Source of the DNA: CAYRGC01 sp964601225
Lineage (GTDB): Bacteria > Patescibacteriota > Gracilibacteria > Peribacterales > Peribacteraceae
Reading direction: 5' to 3'
DNA: 64,000 nt
Assembly: GCA_964601225.1 (NCBI GenBank)
Contig: CAZRMM010000007.1
Location: 1-64,000, forward strand
Each line of letters opens with the position of its first letter. The stretch's first letter is position 1. Shown piece after piece: positions 48,888 to 57,252 of the stretch. The notes below the pieces were generated by a model that saw only the letters and a program-made list of their open reading frames with translations, was not told where the DNA came from and searched no databases. Position numbers and translations under genes: made by a program.

Positions 48888-51800
48888 TCAATTCACGGAT
48901 TGCGTCATAAATCCCAAACGGCGTAGACGTCGCATTAAAATGGACAGCTCCTGCGTACTAATGGGTTTATCCGGGCGGAATTGGCTCATGGATGTGCCGT
49001 CACCGTTTAGATATCCCGTCACCAGCCCTACTGATCTGGCGGTGGCGATGGTGTCATGCTGGGGATGGAGTAGGGGGACATCGTCAAAGGGGGCACGGTT
49101 CCAGGTGTGCAGCGGAATGTTGAAACGGGAAAGGATTTCACCAATCACCACTCCGCGCAGAGCGCTGTCTTGTCCGCGCATGCGGAGGCGGTGCGCCAAA
49201 GCGTCATGCTCCTCCGGGGCAGCAGCGTGCAGGGGGCTGATGGCATTGAGCAGTCTGTTCACATCGTCATAACGCACCGTGCCGTTTACAGAGGTAACAC
49301 TGGGGATAATCACTCTGTCCGCACGTGTCGTCGGGGTTGTGTTTGCGGATGCGCCATTTCCTTCTCCTGCATTCCCGCTCATGGACGATTGTGGGCCGGA
49401 TTCCGTGGGGCGGTCTCCGCCGCGGCTTCCGCCGCTACGCCCCCCCGTGTCCGCGCTTACGGGAGACGCGGAGGCAGAACTGGATTCTGCGCTGGAGCTG
49501 GAGCCCGATGACGTGTTGTTTGTGACGATTTGATCTAGGAGATCAGACGATTGGTTGGGAGTGGCATCCTGAAGGGGATGCGTGCCTGCCGTGTAACTGA
49601 GCGTGACGGTCTGGCCGTATTCCACCGCGCTTGCCAGTGTCAGCGTGACGGTGGCAGACGAGATGTGCGCGGAGGAGATGACCACGGGCGTGCCGTTCAC
49701 TTCCACCTCAAAGTCCGTCGTATCCGGCACGGAAGTGCCGTCCAGGGCTCCGTCATACGTGAGCGTGAGGGATGTGCCGTTCACTGCCGCAGTGCTGAGT
49801 GCAGGGGCGGTGTTGTCATACACAATGGAGAACTGCGAGGCAGCGGTGTTGCTGTTCCCCGCTGTATCCGTGGCCACCGCGCCGGCAATGTCCGCCGTAA
49901 CCGTGCCGGACGGGAAGGTGATGTTGAAGGTGTATGTATCGCCGTCCACCGCGCTGAACGAACCTTTGGTTCCGTTGGTCACCGTGATGTCTCCAATCAC
50001 AAAGCCCGTCACCGTCTCGCTGAATTGCGCGGTCATGTTGATGGTGGAGCTGTTTGTGGGGCTGGTCTGCGACGCGCTGAGCGCGACGGTGGGTGCCGCA
50101 AGATCAATGGTGACGGAGAGTGAGGGGCTGGGGTCGCTTTCGCCAATGTTATTTGCTTCGGTATACGTGAAGCTGTACGTGCCTCCCGTGAGAGTGCTTG
50201 CAGTGACATCCGCGGATCCGCCGCTGCAGCTTGCTGTCCCCACGCTGGATCCGTCTTTGTAGAGCGTGATGGTGTTTCCGGTAGTGCAGGAAGCGATGTG
50301 AAACGTGGGCGTGGAGTCGTTGGTGATGTTGTCCGTATTGGACAATCCATTATCAGACGCACTCTTGAGGTCCGGCGCACTCACCGGAGTGGTGGGGACG
50401 TCTCCGTCTATAGTGAAGTTCCAGGTAGTGTTATTGGGGATTCCGCTAAAGCCCGAGTAGCTGGTACGGAAGGTGTTTCCGGTAATTTGAATGCTCACCA
50501 CATTGCCTGCACCCATAGGACGGCTGGGATCTACGCTTACCGTGTCCGTACCGTCGCCCGTGATGCGCTCATCCGGGAGCGTGATGATTTCCGTGGCACC
50601 GCCATTTTCCAAAATAGTCAGCACGCCGCCGGCGTTGAATACCACGGCATGGTCAAATGTAATGCTGAGCGTGGGTTCTGCCCCTACCCCTGTTGCGTTA
50701 TCCGCGGGGGTGACGGAAACGATGGAGAGAGGAGTGCAGCCCGTGCCGGGGGTGTTGCCCGTTCCTCCGGCGCAGCTCAATACGCCCACGGATGATGCAT
50801 CATCTATGTCCAGCGTGCCGGCATTGCCGCCAAACTCCGCGGCATCGCCTCCATCCACAGTGATATTTCCCGTGGTGGAAGTGACCACGGTCACGTCTCC
50901 TCCTGCAGCGGCATTGCCTACAGTGGAATTACCTCCCGACGTGTTCACGGTTCCGGTTGTACTGTTTGTGATGGTTACCGCTGCTCCGTATGCAAACGTC
51001 GCAGTCACGTAGGAGTCCACGCCGTGTGTATCAATGTTGCCGGCGATACTGTCTAAAATGTCCACAGTACCAGGAGTCCCTGCACGGTAGCCCGCACCGC
51101 CGGAAGTGACGATATTTCCCACAGTGGAATTAGTGACGGTGACATTTCCGCCAGCGGCGGCATCGTTTGAAGCATCGCCACCCGTGGTATCAATAGATCC
51201 CACTGTGGAATCCGTAACGCTCACATTTCCACCCGTGGAGAAGCTGTTGTATGGAGTTCCTGTGCCCGTGGCGGTTATTGCCTCTCCTGTGGCCGTTACG
51301 GTATCCAGGGTAATGGAGCCTGCCGTGTGTGCATCCGTATCCGCACTGGTGTCTACGGCTGTGTCAAAGCCGGTAATCGTCACGTTCTGCACCGTCACGT
51401 CATAGGCATTCCCCACGGCGTAGATGGCGGTACCGCCCGCTGATCCGTTGATGGTGTGGCCGTTGCCTTCAATGGTGACGCCATCACTCGTGATCGTGAT
51501 ACACCTGCTGCCTGAAGTGGTGATATCCGACGCCAGCGTATAGGTTCCCGGGTTATTAATGATTCCTCCACACGATACGTGCGAGGTGACCCAGAAGTTC
51601 CATGGGGTTGCATCGGAAAAACCACCAAAGCCATTACCGGCTACATCTGTAAATGCTCCTCCTTCAACGTAGACGAAGTATCTTTCGCCTATAACCAAAG
51701 GAACGGAACGCAAAATGGAAATGGTGTTTGAACCTCCACCTGTCACCTGTTCTGAATCGACATTCATTTCTTCCACAATGGAGTTGTCACTTACTTTCCT

Positions 51801-53540
51801 AATACTCAGCTTTTTGCCCTCTACTGGATACACTTCTGAATCGAATGTAAGAGAGAGGGTGGGGTTGGGATCCACATCTGTGGCAAGAGTTGAGGGGTTG
51901 GAGCCAGTATTACTGGGGGCAGTGGTATCAAGGCTCATATATTCATAACCAGACAAATCGCTGGGTGTTCCGCCAGTATCCTGTCGCGCGGCAAATTGAT
52001 TGTGTCCACTGTTAGCCGTGAGCTCTACAGTGCCTCCCATTCCACACACGGCCGTGTCACTTGCCGGATCTGAAAAATACCGCAATTGGACTGTTGCGCC
52101 GGGGTAACAGCTCACAAGAAAAGTGGGGAGTGTTACATTGGTGATGTTGTCTGTGTCAGAAATACCGGTGTCCGATGCGGCAATCATATTTGGCGTTCCC
52201 GGGGCGTTAAGTGTGCAGCTGCTAGTGCACATATCGCCATTTTCTGCATTACCATCATCACAGGCTTCGCCTGTTTGCATAGAACCGTCACCGCAAGATC
52301 CCGTAACTGCGGTACAGCTGGCGTTGCAATAGTCCCCGTCGGCCGTGTTTCCGTCATCACATGCTTCTGCGCCCTGCACAAGACTGTCGCCACAGACGGT
52401 GGTCACCGCAGTACAGGTGGAGTTGCAGTAGTCACCATCTGTAACGTTCCCGTCATCGCACGCTTCGTTGCTCTGCACAACACTATCACTGCATGATCCG
52501 GTGATGGTTTGGCAGTCTGCGGAACAGTAGTCTCCATTGGCGGTGTTGCCGTCATCGCATGCTTCACCTTCATCGGGCACTCCGTCGCCGCAGGTCTCCG
52601 CATGGGCAAGCGGAATGAACATGCTCATGTTGGGTTTTAGCTCTGGAGGGAGGTGGGGGCCAATGATCAGGCCGCCCAGCACCACGTTGAAAAACACCGC
52701 GGCCGTAGTGAAGGCGGAAAAGTGCCGTTGGACGGCGGGGTATTTATTCACCTTAACGGCCTGGATGCGCACACCCTTCTGCCCCACACAGGCGCCAATG
52801 GGGTCGATGCGCGGATCGTTGCTCTTCACGGCCACCTTGCTGCGGAAACCGGCATCGCGGGCGATGCCTTTGATCTCCACGTCGCCGTTGCGTACCTCCG
52901 GGATTTCCAGTTCCAGCAGCTTTTTCACCAGGTTCTGGTGCGTGCGGGAAATGCGCAGCTGAGGACCTTTGCCTGTGAGTTCCACGCGGTCTAGGTACAC
53001 CCTCAAGCGCTTACCGGTGTAGTAATGCTCTCCGGGGATCTGTTCGCGCCAGGGGAGAGAGACGGTCATGCCTTCAATTTCCAGCGTGACCCAGTTGGGA
53101 TCCACTTTGGTGACCGTTGCCGTGAGGAGCTCTTCTTCGCGGTCCTTGAACATCTCGTACAAACTCTGCTTCTCCGCCTCCTGCAGCTTCTGCAGAATGA
53201 CCTGCTTGGCAGCCTGGGTGGCGATGCGGCCGTACTCAATAGGTGTCACGTCAATGGCGATCTCATCACCCGGCTCGGCGTCCGGCTTGATGCGCTGGGC
53301 GTCCTTGATGCTAATTTCAAAGTTGTCGTTCTCCACGTCCTCCACAACTTCCTTCACCAGCAAGATGGTGGGCATATCCTTGCCTTCCTCAAAGTCCACG
53401 CGGATTTCCTGCTCCTTGTTTCCAAAATCTTTGCGGTATGCGGTAGCGATGGCCTGTTTGACGGCCTCAAGCACCTGGTCCGGCTTCACGTTCTTTTCGG
53501 AACAGATCTGATTAATGGCGGCGAGGAATGATGCACGCAT
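48888..53540 (-). CDS. NusA N-terminal half fused in frame to a large secreted SLH surface protein
   Basis: A 1550-aa protein. Residues 1-262 copy NusA (N-terminal domain, S1 and most of KH1, ending GVRIQAV). Then KVNKYPAVQRHF and a hydrophobic, signal-like segment (AAVFFNVVLGGLIIG) lead into four Cys-rich DUF4215/Myxococcus-type repeats (EACDDGN). After these come SbsA-type Ig domains, a beta-helix-like Thr/Asn-rich region, further Ig/Big and SwmB-like domains, a Ser-rich linker and a C-terminal SLH-like domain (FDDVPLLHP, GLVTGYLNGDG, FRPDKPISTQE). A GTG at 52751 could be the original start of the surface protein. Whether the fusion is translated whole is unknown. Confidence 0.75.
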   Translation of the reverse strand: MRASFLAAINQICSEKNVKPDQVLEAVKQAIATAYRKDFGNKEQEIRVDFEEGKDMPTILLVKEVVEDVENDNFEISIKDAQRIKPDAEPGDEIAIDVTPIEYGRIATQAAKQVILQKLQEAEKQSLYEMFKDREEELLTATVTKVDPNWVTLEIEGMTVSLPWREQIPGEHYYTGKRLRVYLDRVELTGKGPQLRISRTHQNLVKKLLELEIPEVRNGDVEIKGIARDAGFRSKVAVKSNDPRIDPIGACVGQKGVRIQAVKVNKYPAVQRHFSAFTTAAVFFNVVLGGLIIGPHLPPELKPNMSMFIPLAHAETCGDGVPDEGEACDDGNTANGDYCSADCQTITGSCSDSVVQSNEACDDGNVTDGDYCNSTCTAVTTVCGDSLVQGAEACDDGNTADGDYCNASCTAVTGSCGDGSMQTGEACDDGNAENGDMCTSSCTLNAPGTPNMIAASDTGISDTDNITNVTLPTFLVSCYPGATVQLRYFSDPASDTAVCGMGGTVELTANSGHNQFAARQDTGGTPSDLSGYEYMSLDTTAPSNTGSNPSTLATDVDPNPTLSLTFDSEVYPVEGKKLSIRKVSDNSIVEEMNVDSEQVTGGGSNTISILRSVPLVIGERYFVYVEGGAFTDVAGNGFGGFSDATPWNFWVTSHVSCGGIINNPGTYTLASDITTSGSRCITITSDGVTIEGNGHTINGSAGGTAIYAVGNAYDVTVQNVTITGFDTAVDTSADTDAHTAGSITLDTVTATGEAITATGTGTPYNSFSTGGNVSVTDSTVGSIDTTGGDASNDAAAGGNVTVTNSTVGNIVTSGGAGYRAGTPGTVDILDSIAGNIDTHGVDSYVTATFAYGAAVTITNSTTGTVNTSGGNSTVGNAAAGGDVTVVTSTTGNITVDGGDAAEFGGNAGTLDIDDASSVGVLSCAGGTGNTPGTGCTPLSIVSVTPADNATGVGAEPTLSITFDHAVVFNAGGVLTILENGGATEIITLPDERITGDGTDTVSVDPSRPMGAGNVVSIQITGNTFRTSYSGFSGIPNNTTWNFTIDGDVPTTPVSAPDLKSASDNGLSNTDNITNDSTPTFHIASCTTGNTITLYKDGSSVGTASCSGGSADVTASTLTGGTYSFTYTEANNIGESDPSPSLSVTIDLAAPTVALSASQTSPTNSSTINMTAQFSETVTGFVIGDITVTNGTKGSFSAVDGDTYTFNITFPSGTVTADIAGAVATDTAGNSNTAASQFSIVYDNTAPALSTAAVNGTSLTLTYDGALDGTSVPDTTDFEVEVNGTPVVISSAHISSATVTLTLASAVEYGQTVTLSYTAGTHPLQDATPNQSSDLLDQIVTNNTSSGSSSSAESSSASASPVSADTGGRSGGSRGGDRPTESGPQSSMSGNAGEGNGASANTTPTTRADRVIIPSVTSVNGTVRYDDVNRLLNAISPLHAAAPEEHDALAHRLRMRGQDSALRGVVIGEILSRFNIPLHTWNRAPFDDVPLLHPQHDTIATARSVGLVTGYLNGDGTSMSQFRPDKPISTQELSILMRRLRRLGFMTQSVN

Positions 53541-53580
53541 GGGGAGTGGGGAGTACTGGGGATTGGAATACTGGGTTACC
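53541..53580. repeat. Tandem word (GGGGAGTACTGG) just upstream of the nusA copy
   Basis: Three degenerate copies of GGGGAGT/ACTGGGG/TACTGGG lie between the leader hairpin and the MRASF start of the fusion gene. Authentic nusA lacks them at this position. Confidence 0.6.
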
Positions 53581-53597
53581 GAGAGATCAAGGAAAGC

Positions 53598-53624
53598 CAC
53601 CATTCCGAAGTATTCGGAATAGTG
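53598..53624 (-). promoter_or_regulatory. Leader hairpin of the nusA-fusion gene
   Basis: ATTCCGAA (53602-53609), loop GTA, TTCGGAAT (53613-53620), with the same CACC and AGTG flanks as the nusA leader hairpin. Compensatory base changes preserve the stem. Confidence 0.6.
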
Positions 53625-53651
53625 AGAATGATCAAAGCGATGAACGTATTG

Positions 53652-53680
53652 ATTATACGTCGTGTCTCGATGAAAGCCAA
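53652..53680 (-). promoter_or_regulatory. Promoter of the nusA-fusion gene
   Basis: On the minus strand: TTGGCT (53675-53680), 17-nt spacer, perfect TATAAT (53652-53657), upstream of the leader hairpin. The gene therefore has its own promoter. Confidence 0.7.
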
Positions 53681-53688
53681 GGAAAATT

Positions 53689-53781
53689 CCAGGATTCAAA
53701 GACCAAGTAAGCCGGAAAGAGAAGGTGGAAAAAACGGCTTTTCCGACCTCCCCCTTCTATTACTTGGCTTTTGGACCCTGG
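53689..53781. repeat. Inverted repeat at the 3' end of the 302-aa membrane protein gene
   Basis: The 22 nt at 53689-53710 match the reverse complement of 53760-53781 at 18 of 22 positions. The inner part can also fold (GGAAAA with TTTTCC). The right arm lies 16 nt from the minus-strand stop at 53798-53800. Confidence 0.75.
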
Positions 53782-53797
53782 GATTTCGGCATGCTCT

Positions 53798-54706
53798 TCA
53801 CGCCTCCTTCCTCTTCGTCACCTTTTCCGAGCCGAATACCAGGCCCATCCAGACGAGGAAGATCAGCGAGAAGACGAAGGGATACCGCAGGAACGGGATC
53901 CAGAGGGTGATGGCGTTGTAGAGGAGCGGCAAGGTGATGGCATAAGCCCCGAGGCGGTACAGCTCGCTGTATGTGTGCCGGCGTCCCATCATTTTCGCCA
54001 CCAGCATGGCTGCAAGCGTTGCGACGAGAAGGTAGAGCAGGTACCAGAGCCATGCTCCGCCTGCGATGAGGAACGGCAGAACAAACCCGAGGAAGATCAC
54101 GGCGCTCGAGGCAAGCGCCGGCAGCGTGCGTAGGAACGGCGTCGCGGCGTCCACGATCTGCACGTACGACTGTCGTGTGACCTGGATATTGCGGTCGGTC
54201 TCGTATGGCACAACGCGCACGCCGCCCTTGTAGTCGTCGGCCACGATCATCGAGCGTTCCGTCAAAAGAACGAGGGTGTGGTAATCGTAGAATCGCTCGG
54301 CTTCAGCTTTGGTGTCGATCACGACCAGGTGCTGCACCCCGTCAAACTTGTTGTTGCGGCCCGGATCCTCCGCGAAGGTTTTCTTGAGCTTCGGCGGCAG
54401 GTCGATCTGCACGGGCTCGCGGCCGTTCGTCGAGAGGCGGCCGGCCTGCACTTTTACGACGAGGTTCGCCGGATAAAGCGAGCGCAGTTCCGTGGTGGCG
54501 GAATCCACGAAGGGCGTGATGCGAGGGATGAGGAGGGAGAGCGAAAGACATACCCAGAGCGTCGTTGCGAGCGAGAGGCAGAAGAGGAACCAGAAGAGAT
54601 AACGCAGCGAGCTTGAGAGTCGTTTCTTCGTGAACTTTGCGAGCTTCGCGGGATCGCCCGCGCTCACGGCGATTTCGTTTCCGAAGGTCTTAAGGGCTTT
54701 CTTCAT
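53798..54706 (-). CDS. DUF1189-like membrane protein
   Basis: A 302-aa protein with one TM segment near 36-58, an extracytoplasmic domain of about 125 residues, then four to five TM helices (about 196-290). The overall plan, and the GRRHTYSELYRLGAYAITLP segment between helices, resemble DUF1189-type proteins. Function is unknown. It stands alone, divergent from nothing recognisable, with the fusion gene downstream on the same strand. Confidence 0.6.
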   Translation of the reverse strand: MKKALKTFGNEIAVSAGDPAKLAKFTKKRLSSSLRYLFWFLFCLSLATTLWVCLSLSLLIPRITPFVDSATTELRSLYPANLVVKVQAGRLSTNGREPVQIDLPPKLKKTFAEDPGRNNKFDGVQHLVVIDTKAEAERFYDYHTLVLLTERSMIVADDYKGGVRVVPYETDRNIQVTRQSYVQIVDAATPFLRTLPALASSAVIFLGFVLPFLIAGGAWLWYLLYLLVATLAAMLVAKMMGRRHTYSELYRLGAYAITLPLLYNAITLWIPFLRYPFVFSLIFLVWMGLVFGSEKVTKRKEA

Positions 54707-54754
54707 AAGAAAGAGTGTAATCCGGAGCGTGCCTGGTTGTCAGTGCGCCTGACG

Positions 54755-54784
54755 AGTTTTTAGTTTTTAGTTGGTAATTTGTAG
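54755..54784. repeat. Tandem word (AGTTTTTAGTT) at the 3' end of the 111-aa gene
   Basis: AGTTTTT, AGTTTTT, AGTTGGTAA and TTTGTAG in a row; the same word as the inverted pair at 63286-63380. It overlaps the last codons and stop of the 111-aa gene, encoding its ALQITN tail. Confidence 0.65.
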
Positions 54785-55102
54785 CGCTGTCGTAAGTCCT
54801 TGCAGGAGGAGTTCTTGTGTGCCGATCTCCGCCGGACGGTCGTAGCCGAACTCGTCTTCGAACGAATTCGATTCCCACCAGATATCGACGCCCTCGATCT
54901 TGCCGCCGCCGACGGGGACGAAGCCGGGGTGGTTGTTCAGGAGCGTCTTCACGGTCGCGGCATGCCACTCGCTTCCGGGAAAAAGGAGGACGACGACGTC
55001 GGTCGGATCAGGATCCCGCGTCGGCGCGATCATCACAAATTTGATTCTGGTGCCCTGTCGAAGATCCGTCTTGGCTTGATCGTTGAGGAAGGAGAGGCGC
55101 AC
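54767..55102 (-). CDS. 111-aa protein, unknown
   Basis: A soluble alpha/beta protein without a recognised family. Noticeable segments are GTRIKFVMIAPTRDPDPTDV, FPGSEWHAATVKTLLNNH and GGGKIEGVDIWWESNSFED. The last residues (ALQITN) and the stop come from the AGTTTTT word repeat, so the C-terminus may have been replaced by repeat insertion. Confidence 0.5.
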   Translation of the reverse strand: MRLSFLNDQAKTDLRQGTRIKFVMIAPTRDPDPTDVVVLLFPGSEWHAATVKTLLNNHPGFVPVGGGKIEGVDIWWESNSFEDEFGYDRPAEIGTQELLLQGLTTALQITN

Positions 55103-55115
55103 GGGAGGAAAGAGG

Positions 55116-55150
55116 AGAGAGCTTGAGAAAGCTTAGGGCTGAGAGCTTCG
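55116..55150. repeat. Tandem word (GAGAGCTT) at the 3' end of the GT2 gene
   Basis: Degenerate GAGAGCTTGA/AAAGCTTAGG/GAGAGCTTCG copies. They encode the end of the glycosyltransferase (ARSSQP and stop, minus strand). Confidence 0.6.
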
Positions 55151-55984
55151 TGCTTGTTCGATACCTCGGAGGAATGCTGCGCGGTGGCGTCCGCTCATCG
55201 TCGGAAGGAGGGACATCGTTCGGTAGACGAACTGTTTCCAGCCCTTCGGTACCACGTTGAGTCTCGGCTCGATCGCCTCGATCGCGACGGCGGATCGCCC
55301 GAGGGTTTCCATGCGCTTGAGTGACTGCTGCGGCGTCATCGGATGGTGGTGTACGGCCTTCGCGCGCGGTTCGTACACGAGTGCCACGCCTTTGTCGGCC
55401 AGGCGCAGACCCCATTCGATGTCCTCCCAGCCGTAGAGCGAGACGTCCTCGCGAAAGGGAACCGCTTTCGCGATCGCGGTCGGCAGGCTGATATGGCTCG
55501 TGTACGTGAAGCGGTGTTGGATCTCCGGCGGCAGTTCCTTGCCCGCGTACGCGACGATCTTCCCGTACCCGAACTGCCAACCGCTGTCTTCTAGCCAGCG
55601 CATGACGGGGGTGACGATCAGTTCCGGATCCCACGTGGTGAAGCCGAGTATGGCCGTCTTCTCGCAGCACTTAAGGTGCCACTCGCACGCGTCGGGATCG
55701 AGGAAGACGTCGTCCTGGCTGAAGAGCACGCACTTTCCGCGCGCGAGTTCCACGCCGCGGTTCCGCGCCACGCCTTGATGGCTCTTCGGGATCTCAAGAA
55801 ACCGCGGACGGAATTCCCATTGGCGCCGCGAGAAGAGCGCGGTCGTCTCGTCGTCGTGGCCGTCGGAGACGACGATCACCTCGAGGGCGTCCCGCACGGT
55901 CTGTACCTGCAGGTGGTCGAGCGCCCGCTCGAGGAGCTTCGCGCGCCGGTGGGTGGGAATCACGACCGAGAGCTGCACGTGCAA
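55133..55984 (-). CDS. Family 2 glycosyltransferase
   Basis: A 283-aa GT-A fold enzyme. It starts LSVVIPTHRRAKLLERALDH, has IVVSDGHDDET, the nucleotide/metal motif VLFSQDDVFLDP (a DxD-like DD), and a later SLYGWEDIEWGLRLADKG acceptor-site motif (ED). It would transfer a sugar in surface glycan synthesis. The C-terminal tail and stop derive from a word repeat. The gene behind it (55997) is 12 nt upstream on the same strand, so they may be cotranscribed. Confidence 0.85.
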   Translation of the reverse strand: MHVQLSVVIPTHRRAKLLERALDHLQVQTVRDALEVIVVSDGHDDETTALFSRRQWEFRPRFLEIPKSHQGVARNRGVELARGKCVLFSQDDVFLDPDACEWHLKCCEKTAILGFTTWDPELIVTPVMRWLEDSGWQFGYGKIVAYAGKELPPEIQHRFTYTSHISLPTAIAKAVPFREDVSLYGWEDIEWGLRLADKGVALVYEPRAKAVHHHPMTPQQSLKRMETLGRSAVAIEAIEPRLNVVPKGWKQFVYRTMSLLPTMSGRHRAAFLRGIEQARSSQP

Positions 55985-55996
55985 ATAGTACCCGTC

Positions 55997-56839
55997 TCAA
56001 GCGAGACGGCGCAGCCAATCGACATCGATCGACGCTTCCGCTGCCGCGCTGAGATGCGCGACGCGCCGGTCGATCGCTGCTCTGAGGTCCGCGTCAGGCT
56101 TGAGTTCGATGCGTCGCTTTTGCCGTCCGTTCAGTTCAAGAATGTCCTGCACGCGGGCGCGATTGTGATACACGCCCTTGCTCACGAACACGCCTTGTTC
56201 GAAGTCGGCACATTCGGAAGGCGCCATGCCGATCCACTCCGCTCGGACGTGCGCGTTGACGTCGGCGACGCCATCCCAGAAGGGATGAGACAATGACGTG
56301 TCGACTCCTTGTTCCTTATGCGCCTCGAACATTCTTTGCATGCCAAAGTCATCCGAAAAGGTGGCCGATTCGCCATTGGCCTCCCGTCGCAATTCTTCGG
56401 CCCAGCTGAAGAAGGAAAGAAAGCCGGGTATGCGCTTGAGCCACTCCTTCGCCACGTCGCTCTTTTGCGCGATGCCGGTGGCGATAGGACTTTGTCCAAG
56501 GATTACCGTCACTGCGCCATCGTCGCGATGAACGCGATCGGTATGCCAGATCATGTCCGTGGGGTCGCGATTGGCTCCGAGCGGCTCGGCCGTTTCGGCG
56601 TTCATGTCGGATCCGGCGGGCGCATATACGCGCAGGTAGTGCGCGTAGTGCGTCAGGGCGATCAGGAGATCTCGGTGTCGGCCAATCAGCTCATCGAACG
56701 GCAGCTTGGAAACGAATTCGAGGCCCGCACCTTCAGAGGAGAAGGGGTTCCTCCAGTCCGGGCGGGCGATGCGCAGTTCGCCGTCCCTGATGTCATGCAG
56801 GAGCGTTTTGCCGATATCGAGAAGCGAGCGTCGGCTCAT
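55997..56839 (-). CDS. Unknown protein, possibly a 2-oxoglutarate/Fe(II) oxygenase
   Basis: A 280-aa soluble protein. MIWHTDRVHRDDGAVTVILG offers an HxD pair and GVYHNRARVQ could supply the distal His and Arg of a 2OG-Fe(II) dioxygenase, in the right order and about 130 residues apart. The overall similarity is too weak for a firm call. The ATG at 56839 (MSRRSLLDIGKTLL) is preferred over a longer TTG start. It lies directly upstream of the glycosyltransferase gene. Confidence 0.45.
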   Translation of the reverse strand: MSRRSLLDIGKTLLHDIRDGELRIARPDWRNPFSSEGAGLEFVSKLPFDELIGRHRDLLIALTHYAHYLRVYAPAGSDMNAETAEPLGANRDPTDMIWHTDRVHRDDGAVTVILGQSPIATGIAQKSDVAKEWLKRIPGFLSFFSWAEELRREANGESATFSDDFGMQRMFEAHKEQGVDTSLSHPFWDGVADVNAHVRAEWIGMAPSECADFEQGVFVSKGVYHNRARVQDILELNGRQKRRIELKPDADLRAAIDRRVAHLSAAAEASIDVDWLRRLA

Positions 56840-56913
56840 AAAAAGGAGCGCAGTTTTCGGCAAAGTGCGCTCTTTCCGCAAGTTTTTTTCACATGCACGG
56901 CGTTCTTTGGGCT

Positions 56914-57192
56914 TCAGGCTTCCGCGGGTCGTTCTTTTTCGTTCGCCGGTTCAACGGCATTCGGGTCCTTCTCCGTGAGTTGTAAAAGCATGTAGCCGGT
57001 ATTGCGCCGCAGGTCTTCCATCAGCGCGAAGATCTTTCGTTCCTCCAGCGAACCCATGTCGACTGTCAGCCTGCCCGGACTCTTCCGTTCGACCAGGCCG
57101 TGCTTCCTGAGGATGTCCGCCGCCCCTTTCCCATGGTCTCCGGCTTCGGCGAAGCGGTCGTGATTGAAACTGGAGAGAGTGAGGAAGGGCAT
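56914..57192 (-). CDS. 92-aa protein, unknown
   Basis: A soluble, charged helical protein (MPFLTLSSFNHDRFAEAG, ILRKHGLVERKSPGRL, LEERKIFALMEDLRR). It may contain a small helix-turn-helix (residues about 22-50), but no family is assigned. The start at 57192 is fixed by a leaderless promoter (57199-57226). It is divergent from tsaB. Confidence 0.6.
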   Translation of the reverse strand: MPFLTLSSFNHDRFAEAGDHGKGAADILRKHGLVERKSPGRLTVDMGSLEERKIFALMEDLRRNTGYMLLQLTEKDPNAVEPANEKERPAEA

Positions 57193-57198
57193 GCGGCC

Positions 57199-57226
57199 AT
57201 TGTCTTCCGGATTCATCCTTCGTCAA
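57199..57226 (-). promoter_or_regulatory. Leaderless promoter of the 92-aa gene
   Basis: On the minus strand: TTGACG (57221-57226), 16-nt spacer, GACAAT (57199-57204), then 6 nt to the ATG at 57192. Confidence 0.75.
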
Positions 57227-57240
57227 GAATTCTTTCCCTG

Positions 57241-57246
57241 TATGCT
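57241..57246 (+). promoter_or_regulatory. -10 box (TATGCT) of tsaB
   Basis: TATGCT with a 6-nt gap to the GTG at 57253. Only 60 nt separate the divergent starts of tsaB and the 92-aa gene. Confidence 0.55.
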
Positions 57247-57252
57247 CCGCGC

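Noticed and set aside
50400..51600. Repetitive DNA in the surface protein gene as a CRISPR array
   Set aside because: The similarity comes from recurring Thr/Asn/Gly-rich beta-helix codons in one long frame; there are no regular direct repeats with unique spacers.
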